From assembly GCA_022842745.1 (NCBI GenBank), contig JALHPA010000001.1:1-41008 (forward strand): a DNA stretch of 41,008 bases, read 5' to 3'. Every line of letters begins with the position of its first letter. The stretch's first letter is position 1. A model generated the notes under the pieces. It worked only from the letters and a program-made list of their open reading frames with translations. It did not search any database and was not told the DNA's origin. Both the position numbers and the translations under genes were made by a program. Below, in pieces: positions 33,413-41,008 of this stretch. This DNA is from Pirellulales bacterium (lineage in GTDB: Bacteria > Planctomycetota > Planctomycetia > Pirellulales > JALHPA01).

Positions 33413-34416
33413 AGTGGCTGGCGCTGGATATCGGCGGTGCGAATATCAAGGCGGCCGACGGGAATGGGTACGCAGTGAGCGAGCCCTTTCCGTTGTGGCA
33501 GAAACCCCGGCTGTTGCCCGAAATCCTGAGAACGGTGATCGCCGGAGCGCCACCCTGCGACCATCTCGCGGCCACTATGACCGGCGAGTTGGCCGACTGC
33601 TTCGCGAACAAAGCGGAAGGGGTGCAGTTGATTCTTCAAGCCTTGTCGAACGCCGCGGACGGCCGGCACACGCGGGTCTATCTGACCAACGGCATGCTTG
33701 TGTCGCCGCAAGTCGCTCTGCGGCAGCCCCTGTTGGCAGCCGCGTCGAACTGGCACGCGCTGGCTCGATTTTCCCAGCGGTTTGCACCCACGGGAAACGC
33801 GCTATTGATGGATATTGGCTCCACGACGACCGATCTGGTCCCATTGGCAAATGGCCAGCCATTGCCCAGCGGCGACACGGATACCGAACGGCTGCTATCA
33901 GGAGAGCTCGTTTATACGGGCGTCGAACGGAGTCCGGTCTGCGCCTTGGTGCAGTCGATTCCGTATCGCGAGCGTATGTGCCCAATTGCCCAGGAGGTGT
34001 TCGCGACGGCCGCCGATGCCTACCTGACATTGGAGGACTTGCTGGAAGAGCCAGAAAACACCAATACCGCGGACGGCCGTCCAGCAACGCGCGAATTTGC
34101 ACGGCGACGCCTGGCGCGGATGATTTGCGCCGACCTGGGGGAATTTACCGATTCTGACGCCGTGGCTGCCGCCGAAGCCATCGCGGCCAGTCAGTTGTCG
34201 CGAATCACGGTCGCACTAAGCCAGGTGGTCGGTCGGATGGAGGGACCGTTGGAAACGGTTATTTTCTCCGGCCGGGGAGAATTCCTCGCCCGCCGCGCGA
34301 TCGACCGCATGCGGTTGCAACCGAAGGCAATTTCCCTGTCCAAGGAACTAGGGCCGACGGTTTCGCGTTGCGCTCCGGCCCACGCCCTAGCGGTATTGGC
34401 CCGGGAAGGAGGATGA
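33409..34416 (+). CDS. Hydantoinase/oxoprolinase-like H4MPT-linked C1 transfer pathway protein
   Basis: 335 aa protein of the hydantoinase-like ASKHA fold, matching my recollection of the family described as probable H4MPT-linked C1 transfer pathway protein (TIGR03123). Phosphate-binding style motifs: LALDIGGANIKAADGNGYA at the start, LAATMTGELADCFANKAEGV, and LLMDIGSTTTDLVPLANGQP in the middle; the end has VIFSGRGEFLARRA. A function in tetrahydromethanopterin or methanofuran cofactor synthesis is likely, but the reaction is not established here. It is translationally coupled to the ATP-grasp gene. Confidence 0.85.
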   Translation: MKWLALDIGGANIKAADGNGYAVSEPFPLWQKPRLLPEILRTVIAGAPPCDHLAATMTGELADCFANKAEGVQLILQALSNAADGRHTRVYLTNGMLVSPQVALRQPLLAAASNWHALARFSQRFAPTGNALLMDIGSTTTDLVPLANGQPLPSGDTDTERLLSGELVYTGVERSPVCALVQSIPYRERMCPIAQEVFATAADAYLTLEDLLEEPENTNTADGRPATREFARRRLARMICADLGEFTDSDAVAAAEAIAASQLSRITVALSQVVGRMEGPLETVIFSGRGEFLARRAIDRMRLQPKAISLSKELGPTVSRCAPAHALAVLAREGG

Positions 34417-34509
34417 GTAACCGACGGCTGCAACGGCTGTTTGTGGCAGGGCACTTCCGCGCCGGCACAAGAACCTTGGTTGCGCTTAGGAGCCGTATTC
34501 GGCTGGAAA

Positions 34510-34594
34510 TGCGGATGAGAGGAGTTGAACCTCCACGTCCTTAACGGACACAAGAGCCTGAATCTTGCGCGTCTGCCAATTCCGCCACATCCGC
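34510..34594 (-). tRNA. tRNA-Leu (anticodon CAG)
   Basis: 85 nt on the minus strand. The acceptor stem GCGGATG/CATCCGC is perfect, with discriminator A at 34510. The D-arm has GGCGGAATTGGCAGACGC, the anticodon arm AAGA-TTCAGGC-TCTT gives CAG, a long class-II variable arm (GTCCGTTAAGGAC) follows, and the T-arm reads GGAGGTTCAACTCCTC. CCA is not encoded. Confidence 0.96.
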
Positions 34595-34915
34595 ATGGGC
34601 AGCAACAAGTTATAAAGAAGCCGGAAACAACATTCAAGCCGTCGGACGCCTCGCCGACGGAGCGCGGACAGGAATGTTCCACAGGAATCCCCCTGCATCG
34701 CAATGCTCGCCAATTAAGTCCGTTACGACCGCTTTGCCCCCTGCATTCGCTGCGGCCGCAGACCCATTGCAGCCTGCCAGATGCCGCCGACGATATTGCA
34801 GGGGAAGACTGGAGGGCGGTTGGTTATCTACCACGCCGGTCGGCGCCGCACCGTTGCGGTCCGACATGGAGTGTCGCCCATTTCCGGCATGACGAATTTA
34901 TCGAGGGCTTGGGCC
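34595..34915. other. Gene-free stretch upstream of tRNA-Leu
   Basis: 321 bp without a supported gene. It must hold the tRNA promoter on the minus strand and the start region of the small membrane protein on the plus strand, but I see no clear boxes. Short frames (for example 34674-34892) look like shadows. Confidence 0.4.
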
Positions 34916-35116
34916 ATGTGGCGGGCATTGTTCTTGGCGATTGGCATCTTCTCCTTCATCCTGGGCGTGGAGTGCATGCTAATCGACAGGGCGGCGTGGG
35001 CCGGTGAAAAAGGGGGGGAGTTCGTACCGGCGGATTGGGCGCCGTGGAGTTTGAAATCAGCGGGTGCGGTCGTGATCCTCTACTCGTTCACGATTCCCAA
35101 GAAGCTCAAAACCTGA
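34916..35116 (+). CDS. Small planctomycete membrane protein, hypothetical
   Basis: 66 aa from the ATG at 34916: MWRALFLAIGIFSFILGVECMLIDRAAWA, a polar stretch (GEKGGEFVPADWAPWSLKSAG), then AVVILYSFTIPKKLKT, giving two membrane segments with a short loop. I recall similar MWRA-starting proteins in Planctomycetes; function unknown. GAGG lies upstream of the ATG. An earlier ATG at 34889 would add nine residues. The gene is convergent with the MORN-like repeat gene. Confidence 0.7.
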   Translation: MWRALFLAIGIFSFILGVECMLIDRAAWAGEKGGEFVPADWAPWSLKSAGAVVILYSFTIPKKLKT

Positions 35117-35140
35117 GCGTTCGCGGAATCGACCCGGCGC

Positions 35141-36268
35141 CTACTTCTTGGGAGTTTTTTTCTCGTCGGCGCGCAGCGCGCCGCCGCGGATCGCAAGCCC
35201 GCGATCGAACGTCTCATCGCGCGTGACTTCGCCGGATTCGTTCCATTCGATGCTGCGACCGTGTTTTTCGCCGCGTTTGTACTGCGTGGAGGCCCACTTG
35301 GCGCCCTCCTCGTAGAAATACTTCACCTCTCCGTGCAGTTCGTTTTTGGAGAACGCCCCCTGGGTGCGAACCTGGCCGTTGGCGTACCATTCGGTGAAGG
35401 GGCCGTGGCGAGCGCCTCCTTGCAGGTGCATCTCCAATTGTTTTTTCCCGTTGTCGTGCCAAACGGTATGCACGCCGGTCGGCTGGCCGCGTTCGAAGAG
35501 GCGCTCCGACTTGAGCGGATGGTCCTTGTCTTCGTACCATTCTCGCCATGGACCGTGCGGCTGGGCGGCAAGGTAGCCCCCTTCCATCCGTTTGGCCCCG
35601 TCGGGAAAGTACTCGAGGTACGGGCCATCCAGCCGCCCGTCGACGTAACGGGATTCGACGGCGGGCTTGCCATTCTGATGCCATTCCCGGTAATCGCCGT
35701 GTTTGCGACCGGCCCGATAGTTGGACTTCACGAAGGGCTGTCCACTCGGAAACCAGCGCTCCTCCGGCCCCTGCTGGATCCCCTTTTCGTAATGCTGAAT
35801 GAGTAATGGTTTGCCGTCGGAGGAAATTTTTTGCGATTTGCCGTGGAGCTGATCGTCCTGGTACTCGACGATGGAGCTGGCATTCCCCCCCTGGTTGTAG
35901 TCGACCCGCTGACCGTGTTTCAGCCCGGCCTTATACGTCGTTTCCTGCTGTTTGTTGCCGTTGAGGTAATACAGCGTTTCCACGCCGTCGCGCCGTCCGC
36001 GGACATAGTTCTGTTCCAGCTTGACTTGTCCGTTGCGATGCCATTCGACCGACGGACCGTCCAGTGCGCCGTGCTGGTAGCGCTGTTTCGCGGAGGGTTT
36101 TCCATCCTCGTAGAACTGCTCGCTGTCGCCGTGGAGCACCTGTTTTCCCTGCTCGACAGCGACCGATTGCCGCGACTTCACCGTGCCATTGGGATACTTC
36201 TGTTCGAGCACCGATGTGTTATTCGGCGCAAAGAGCGCAAGCCAGACAATGATGATGGATGCATCCAT
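35141..36268 (-). CDS. MORN/YwqK-like repeat protein
   Basis: 375 aa with a short hydrophobic N-terminus (MDASIIIVWLALFA) and then about fourteen tandem repeats of roughly 23 residues with the pattern YxNGxxxxxxxYxxGxxHGxxxEW, for example HRNGQVKLEQNYVRGRRDGVETLYY, HQNGKPAVESRYVDGRLDGPYLEYF and YANGQVRTQGAFSKNELHGEVKYF. Database labels for this family (toxin-antitoxin system YwqK antitoxin) come from Bacillus YwqK and should not be taken as function here; no toxin neighbour is present. Likely exported or surface-facing, with a beta-hairpin repeat fold. Confidence 0.88.
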   Translation of the reverse strand: MDASIIIVWLALFAPNNTSVLEQKYPNGTVKSRQSVAVEQGKQVLHGDSEQFYEDGKPSAKQRYQHGALDGPSVEWHRNGQVKLEQNYVRGRRDGVETLYYLNGNKQQETTYKAGLKHGQRVDYNQGGNASSIVEYQDDQLHGKSQKISSDGKPLLIQHYEKGIQQGPEERWFPSGQPFVKSNYRAGRKHGDYREWHQNGKPAVESRYVDGRLDGPYLEYFPDGAKRMEGGYLAAQPHGPWREWYEDKDHPLKSERLFERGQPTGVHTVWHDNGKKQLEMHLQGGARHGPFTEWYANGQVRTQGAFSKNELHGEVKYFYEEGAKWASTQYKRGEKHGRSIEWNESGEVTRDETFDRGLAIRGGALRADEKKTPKK

Positions 36269-36427
36269 GGTATTGACCCCTCCAGGGCAGACGAGATCGC
36301 CTTACTGCTCGAAGGAAGGCAACGCGCGGTGGGTGGATGATCGTCCCGCGGAACGGGAACGCGGGACCAGCCTTATTGTACCGCAACCTCTGAGAAACGT
36401 GCGAGCGCGGCCACGTTCACAACCCGG

Positions 36428-38164
36428 TTACTTGCCCTCGCGGAGCGAGTCGAAGTACTGTTTGGCATGATCCCGCTGGTTACGCGGGAGACGCTGACCG
36501 ACGATCGCATCGGTATTCTCCCGCCGCGCCGCTTCAATCTGCTGCTGGATTTCCGCCTGGACCTGGCCTTTGATGTTGGGTCCGTCCGCCTCCCCGGTAA
36601 GCACCGACGCGCCTTTGCCGACGTTCTGATTGACCTGGGAATCCCGAAAGCCTACATCCGTCTTTTCGATCGGGCGGGCGCCACTGCCGCCAATCGCCTC
36701 ACCGAGGCCATCGCCTCCTTTGCCTTTGCCCTTGCCCTTTCCTCCCTTCCCATTCTTCCCTTTACCCTCCCCGTCGCCGTTGCATTCGCCTTTGCATTCG
36801 CCAATCTGGTCGAGCGCCTGATCCAACATTGCCAGTTCATCCCCTTGTTGCTTAAGCGCCTCGAGGCCCTGCTGCATCTGCTGCATCGCCTGCTGGGCCC
36901 CTGCCTTGTCCCCATTGCCTAGGCACTTGGCGCATTGACCAAGCTGGTTGGCCATCTTTTGCAATTGATCCATTTGGGGCTGTTGAGCGCCCATTTTTTC
37001 TAGCTGCTCTTGGAGCTTTGCCAGATTCTGGGCCATTTGCTCCGCTTGCTGCTTCAGTTTTTCAGCCTCCTCCTTGCGGCCCTGTTTCAAAAGGTCGTCG
37101 ATCTGCTTCTTCAGTTGATTGGGGTCGGGCATCTGTCGCTTGGCGTCGGCAGCCTTTTTTTGCAGATCGTTCTTGGCCTGCTGGTGCGCGTCGGCCACTT
37201 TCTGCATGGCCTTTTGCATCTCGGCCAACTGCTTTTCCAAAGCCTGCTTTTGCTTGTCGTCCAGATTGCCCTTGTCGAGCTGCTGTTTTAGCTTCTCGAT
37301 CTCGTCCGCCGCCTTTTTGAAGTCCCCGTCCTTCATTGCCTGGGCGGCTTGATCGGCGGGTCCTGATTGCGAGGTCTTCAGATTGCGCAATTGTTGTTTG
37401 AGCTTTTCGTCGCCGCCGAGTTTCTCGCGCCGCGCTTCAAGCTGTTTCGCCAAATCGTTAAGCTTGACCATCGCCTGCTTGCGATCGAGGTCGTCGCGCT
37501 TGGTCAAATCGCGCGTTCCCTCCTCAATTTTCTTGAAGAGATCGGCGGCGTCTTTCAAGCCCTTTTCCGCGGCCTCCTTCTTCCGTTCCTCCATCTTCTT
37601 GCGCAGCGGCTCGGTCGAGTCCTTGATCTGCTTGGCAATTGCCGCTTGATCCGCGTTCGCATCCGCTTGTGCATCGCGGGTGGGATCGGAGATCAATAGC
37701 AGCGCGAGCGCGCATGCGGCGGGGACCGCGGGGAGCAAAATCCGGCCAGTCGGGCGGACGGTGAACTTGCTCGATACGTCGATCCGCTCGACACGCCGCA
37801 CGGCGTCCCCCAGCAAGGCTTTTCCAGCCGGAGTCTCTCGTTCCAACGGATCGAGGGAAAGAGCGCTTGAAACGCGTTCCTTGAGGCCGAATCGATGGTC
37901 GATCTCGATCGCCGCCGCGATGCGGCTGTTGCGAGTGAAATAGGTCCAAAGGGCGGCGATCAACAGTCCGGCGGCCAGAGCGCCGCCAAGCCAGCCGGCG
38001 TTCCAGATCGTCGCGTCGACGGGCAACGGCGCAAACTTCGCGATCGCAATGGCCGCAGCGGCCAACAACAGCGTGCCGGTCCAACTCCAACCCAAGAAGG
38101 CTAAAAACCGTTCCAGGGTTAACCGGCGATAGGCAATTGCCACCTGGCGTTGTAAAGCGTCCAT
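36428..38164 (-). CDS. Membrane-anchored coiled-coil protein with Gly/Lys-rich segment, hypothetical
   Basis: 578 aa. Two membrane helices near the N-terminus (WSWTGTLLLAAAAIAIAKFA, 27-46; GGALAAGLLIAALWTYF, 60-76), then IDHRFGLKERVSSALSL and a third hydrophobic segment (ILLPAVPAACALALLLI, about 141-157). Residues about 170-440 form a long Lys/Glu/Gln/Ala coiled coil (KKMEERKKEAAEKGLKDAADLFKKIEEG, EEAEKLKQQAEQMAQNLAKLQEQLEKM). A low-complexity Gly/Lys block (KGKNGKGGKGKGKGKGGDG) and a short C-terminal region with KGQVQAEIQQQIEAARREN follow. Similar proteins are common in Planctomycetes, sometimes beside MoxR/DUF58 genes; that context is absent here. Confidence 0.8.
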   Translation of the reverse strand: MDALQRQVAIAYRRLTLERFLAFLGWSWTGTLLLAAAAIAIAKFAPLPVDATIWNAGWLGGALAAGLLIAALWTYFTRNSRIAAAIEIDHRFGLKERVSSALSLDPLERETPAGKALLGDAVRRVERIDVSSKFTVRPTGRILLPAVPAACALALLLISDPTRDAQADANADQAAIAKQIKDSTEPLRKKMEERKKEAAEKGLKDAADLFKKIEEGTRDLTKRDDLDRKQAMVKLNDLAKQLEARREKLGGDEKLKQQLRNLKTSQSGPADQAAQAMKDGDFKKAADEIEKLKQQLDKGNLDDKQKQALEKQLAEMQKAMQKVADAHQQAKNDLQKKAADAKRQMPDPNQLKKQIDDLLKQGRKEEAEKLKQQAEQMAQNLAKLQEQLEKMGAQQPQMDQLQKMANQLGQCAKCLGNGDKAGAQQAMQQMQQGLEALKQQGDELAMLDQALDQIGECKGECNGDGEGKGKNGKGGKGKGKGKGGDGLGEAIGGSGARPIEKTDVGFRDSQVNQNVGKGASVLTGEADGPNIKGQVQAEIQQQIEAARRENTDAIVGQRLPRNQRDHAKQYFDSLREGK

Positions 38165-38331
38165 AATTCCCTCTCAAGCGGATTCGGGCGGACCGGGGTG
38201 TCGCCCGCGACCGCCAATTATACGGCCCGCCGGGCGAGATTGAAAACAACGGTCCCAAAACAGCGTTTCCCGGCCAATCCGATTCAACCGGCGCCGACAT
38301 TCCGGTTCAGATTGCTCCGCGGCCGCACCGC

Positions 38332-39057
38332 TCACGTCCCGGAACGCAGCCGTTCGCTCAGTTTTCCCACCACCGACGAAAACTCTTGTCGGCGGCGGGT
38401 GAATTCGGCCAAGTCTTTTGCGCCAGGGGACTGAACGTAGTCCAACATAATTCTCTCCGCGGCGACAAATTCAGCGGCGGCTTGCGGTACGGCCGTCGCA
38501 ATCGACAGTGGAATGCGGGCCACGCCGTTCACGTCCCCGTGGAGCAGATCTCCCTGCCGCACCGTCAACCCGCCCACGTGGACCGGCAGGCCGATGTGCA
38601 GGATGTGGCAAAAGGCGTGCGAGCAATTGGTCCCGCCGGTGAAAACCGGAAATCGTATCGCGCGCACCTGGTCCAGATCGCGCCCGCTGCCGGAGGTGAC
38701 CAACCCGACAGCGCCAAACGCGCGATACGTGCTGCACATCACTTCGCCAAACGTCGCCGCGACGCTCGGATCGTCCAAATCTTGAAAGACCACTACCGGG
38801 GCGCCCGGCAGATCGGGAAACCGCTCGATCTGCCGCTCCATGCTGCCGTAGGCGTCGCCGGTCGTGGGTGGGGCGTCGCTGCGAAAGGCCGCCGTCGCGG
38901 CGAACCCGACCATCGGAGGCAACTCGGGAAAATTACAACGAATTCGCGCGTCCATGTAACCGCGATTGCGGGGGACGACGTCGAACAACTCGATTACGTT
39001 GCAGATCGTGGGCGTATCGTATTTCGCAAGCTGGGCCAGCGTTTCGGCGGTGATCAT
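38332..39057 (-). CDS. RraA family protein (4-hydroxy-4-methyl-2-oxoglutarate aldolase-like)
   Basis: 241 aa from the ATG at 39057 (MITAETLAQLAKYDTPTICNVIE). The RraA/HMG-aldolase fold is recognised by TICNVIELF, GFAATA, GEVMCSTYRAFGAVGLVTSGSGRDLDQV (the GxxxDG..RD region, here SGSGRD) and VGGLTVRQGDLLHGDVNGVARIP near the C-terminus. Members are either pyruvate aldolases/oxaloacetate decarboxylases or, in enteric bacteria, RNase E regulators; the catalytic Arg-Asp pair points to the aldolase-like branch. It stands alone, about 80 bp after purD. Confidence 0.85.
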   Translation of the reverse strand: MITAETLAQLAKYDTPTICNVIELFDVVPRNRGYMDARIRCNFPELPPMVGFAATAAFRSDAPPTTGDAYGSMERQIERFPDLPGAPVVVFQDLDDPSVAATFGEVMCSTYRAFGAVGLVTSGSGRDLDQVRAIRFPVFTGGTNCSHAFCHILHIGLPVHVGGLTVRQGDLLHGDVNGVARIPLSIATAVPQAAAEFVAAERIMLDYVQSPGAKDLAEFTRRRQEFSSVVGKLSERLRSGT

Positions 39058-39138
39058 GGTTGTATTGGGCGAATTGAGATAAGAAACACTCCCTAATGCC
39101 ACAAAACCTGCGGGCAATAAAACGCTGCCGCTGGCCGT

Positions 39139-40425
39139 TCAAGCACTTGCGTAGTGGAGAGCTTTATCGGAAATATCCTTGCGGCACCAGGCGCCCTCCC
39201 AACGGATTTGCTTGATCGCGGTATAAGCTTGCAGCTTGGCCGACGAAATGGTGGCGCCCAAACTGGTGACCGCCAGGACTCGACCACCGGTGGTGACAAC
39301 TCGACCCTCCTGCATGCTTGTTCCGGCATGGAAAACTTTCACGTCTGGGATCTTGGCTGCCTCGTCCAAGCCCCGGATCGGAAAGCCCTTCTTGAACGGT
39401 CCGGGATAGCCCTCGCTGGCCATGACCACGCACACGGATGGTCGCGGATCCCATTCCAGTGGGCTGATTTGATCCAGCCTCCCTTCGACCGTCGCCAAAA
39501 GCACTTCGGCCAGATCGCTTTTCAGACGCATCAGCACGGTTTCGCACTCCGGATCGCCGAAGCGGACATTGAATTCCAGCACCTTGGGGCCTTGGTTGGT
39601 CATCATCAGTCCGGCGAACAGCAAACCCCGGAACGGCCGGCGCGCGCGCTTCATCGCATGGACGACTGGCACCAGCACCTGCTCCTCGATCCGCCGCAGA
39701 TCCGCGGCCGAAACGACCGGAGCGGGACAGTACGCGCCCATTCCGCCGGTGTTGGGTCCTGTATCACCGTCGAACGCTTGCTTGTGGTCCTGAGCCGGGG
39801 TCAAGGGAACAATCGTGCGGCCGTCCGTGATCGCCATCAGGCTCACTTCCTGCCCATCCAGCCGTTCTTCGATCACGATCTGCTTACCTGCGTCGCCAAA
39901 TTCCCGGTCTCCGGCAATTCGGGTCACCGCATCCAAGGCTTCACCTCGGTTTTTACAGACGAAGACTCCCTTTCCCGCGGCCAGTCCGTCGGCTTTGACC
40001 ACTACGGGCACGTCTTCTCGGTCCCGCAGGTAGGTTTGAGCCCGTTGCAGGTCCCGAAACACCTGGTAGTCGGCCGTGGGAACGTCGGCCTGGCGCAGCA
40101 GGTTCTTGCAGAAGACCTTACTCCCTTCGAGTTCGGCGGCGAGTTTCGAGGGACCAAAAATCCGTAGCTTCTCCGCCTGAAAAGCGTCTGCGATGCCCTG
40201 AACCAAGGGGGTCTCCGGTCCCACCACGGTCAGGCCCACCTGGTTTTCGTGTGCGAATTTCAGCAGTCGAGGAAAATCCGTGGGAGCAATGTCGACGTTT
40301 TCCGCGTCCAGGCCACATCCGGCATTGCCGGGGGCGACGAATACGCGTTCCACGTGTGAGCTCTGACGGATTTTCCAGGCCAGCGCGTGTTCCCGACCTC
40401 CGGCGCCAACAATCAGCACGTTCAT
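39139..40425 (-). CDS. purD: Phosphoribosylamine-glycine ligase (GAR synthetase)
   Basis: 428 aa ATP-grasp enzyme joining phosphoribosylamine and glycine in purine biosynthesis. N-domain MNVLIVGAGGREHALAWKIRQS and VAPGNAGCGLDAENVDI; the ATP-grasp core PVVVKADGLAAGKGVFVCKN and GQEVSLMAITDG; the signature AQDHKQAFDGDTGPNTGGMGAYCPAP; metal ligands in LEFNVRFGDPECE; C-domain VVMASEGYPGPFKKGFPI. Full length with all motifs. AAAGGAT lies before the ATG at 40425. No other pur gene is nearby. Confidence 0.97.
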   Translation of the reverse strand: MNVLIVGAGGREHALAWKIRQSSHVERVFVAPGNAGCGLDAENVDIAPTDFPRLLKFAHENQVGLTVVGPETPLVQGIADAFQAEKLRIFGPSKLAAELEGSKVFCKNLLRQADVPTADYQVFRDLQRAQTYLRDREDVPVVVKADGLAAGKGVFVCKNRGEALDAVTRIAGDREFGDAGKQIVIEERLDGQEVSLMAITDGRTIVPLTPAQDHKQAFDGDTGPNTGGMGAYCPAPVVSAADLRRIEEQVLVPVVHAMKRARRPFRGLLFAGLMMTNQGPKVLEFNVRFGDPECETVLMRLKSDLAEVLLATVEGRLDQISPLEWDPRPSVCVVMASEGYPGPFKKGFPIRGLDEAAKIPDVKVFHAGTSMQEGRVVTTGGRVLAVTSLGATISSAKLQAYTAIKQIRWEGAWCRKDISDKALHYASA

Positions 40426-40950
40426 GGGGATCCTTTCACGGCCGGCCAGTTCATAAATTATTCAGCCAGGGACGACTACCTTGGCCAGCGGATATCGAAC
40501 AATGCGCACCCGTCAACATAGAAGCAACCCGCCCCCGAGGCAATCGCGCGGCGGATTTGGCGATCCCAACGGCCGAACCGCCCGGCTGGACACGAGGCGG
40601 GCGTCGAATCCTTGACTTTCCGAATTGGCGTAACTACAAGGGAATTAGCGACTGTAGGGGCAATCTCCGGTGATTCGCGTCAGCCCGACCGGCCGAGTTG
40701 ACATCGCGCGTTGGGCGCAAGCGGAGAACAGGGCCTGGGTTTCGCGAAAACGTTTGAATCATCGGCTTCGAGCTGAGCGGGCCGCAATACGCTCGGCCGG
40801 CGGCTGGGGGTCGAGATGCGCGGGTAGGGGGTGAAGCGGGTTCTCGTCCTTCGCGAGAGCATTCTGCTCTTGCACCGCGCCGCGGGAAACAATTCGGCGG
40901 CCGGGCGCACCGGCAACTTTTGACATGCGGTCTTATTGAGGATGCAAGAG
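40426..40950. other. Gene-free stretch upstream of purD
   Basis: 525 bp; frames on both strands are Arg/Pro rich and look like shadows (for example 40634-40960 minus). A TTGACA lies at 40920-40925 on the plus strand without a good -10. No purine or PRPP riboswitch pattern was recognised. Confidence 0.45.
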
Positions 40951-41008
40951 ATGGCGTCACGTCGATCCGGTTGGTTGCGATCGCTATTGTTCCCAGTCCG
41001 GAGTCTGT
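40951..41008 (+). CDS. Possible N-terminus of a gene running off the right edge
   Basis: An open frame from ATG at 40951 (or 40942) encodes MASRRSGWLRSLLFPVRSL before the edge: a basic start followed by a hydrophobic patch, as in many exported or membrane planctomycete proteins. AAGAG precedes the ATG at close distance. Too short to identify. Confidence 0.3.
   Translation, partial: MASRRSGWLRSLLFPVRSL

Noticed and set aside
35141..36268. A toxin-antitoxin function for the YwqK-like repeat protein
   Set aside because: The label comes from one Bacillus system; no toxin gene adjoins it and the repeats alone do not imply antitoxin activity.
39154..40167. A 337-aa plus-strand frame opposite purD
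   Set aside because: purD is complete with all motifs; the antisense frame has none.
1..41008. CRISPR arrays, insertion sequences, prophage or conjugation genes
   Set aside because: No regularly spaced repeats, transposase motifs, integrase or phage structural genes were seen.

Overview
The window reads as chromosomal DNA from a planctomycete, most likely Pirellulales-like. This is inferred from gene content: a protein with the planctomycete cytochrome C / PSD1 architecture (9304-12141), a small conserved protein with the GSLGWYLNGK motif (18719-18946), an MWRA-type short membrane protein (34916-35116), a planctomycete-style CpaE with an altered P-loop, and an H4MPT-linked C1 gene pair. No rRNA, transposase, phage gene or CRISPR array was seen. 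There is one tRNA, tRNA-Leu(CAG). Codon use and GC look uniform, and almost all the DNA is coding.

Layout. 1-1748 (-) holds the two ATPases of an oligopeptide-type ABC importer; oppF is cut by the window edge. 1815-7545 (-) is a MarR regulator, a periplasmic adaptor and an RND permease in transcription order, followed upstream by a small heavy-metal-domain protein. 8312-12141 (+) has a MetA-type outer-membrane protein and a PSD1/cytochrome-type protein. 12223-15436 (-) has an alpha/beta hydrolase, a HEAT/TPR-like protein and a Fur-family regulator. 15653-18622 (+) has an ABC-2 type ATPase without permease, then sufS-sufU overlapping by 7 bp. 18719-19867 (-) has a small planctomycete protein and a sugar-isomerase-like TIM barrel. 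20081-21503 (+) has uppP and a bifunctional-nuclease-family protein.

21567-30112 (-) is the most interesting part: a Tad/Flp type IVb pilus locus in the order flp, a possible 35-aa membrane peptide, cpaA/tadV, tadE, cpaB, cpaC, cpaE, then a PmtA-like methyltransferase and a BamE-like membrane protein. The flp gene has a leader of roughly 545 nt, beginning at a good sigma70-like promoter. The leader contains what I read as a class-I cyclic-di-GMP (GEMM) riboswitch at 29835-29940, with its P1 helix, conserved core and compensatory changes visible by eye. A 10-bp inverted repeat follows flp. The simplest reading is that c-di-GMP directly controls pilus assembly in this organism. The motor genes cpaF/tadA and tadB/tadC do not follow cpaE.

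30826-34416 (+) has an NAD(P) transhydrogenase alpha subunit without its partner genes, a small membrane protein, and an ATP-grasp ligase / hydantoinase-like pair of the H4MPT-linked C1 pathway (4-bp overlap). After the tRNA, 34916-40425 holds a small membrane protein, a MORN/YwqK-repeat protein, a membrane-anchored coiled-coil protein, an RraA-family protein and purD. The right edge may hold the first codons of another gene.

All assignments were made by reading sequences and recalling family features; no database search was run.
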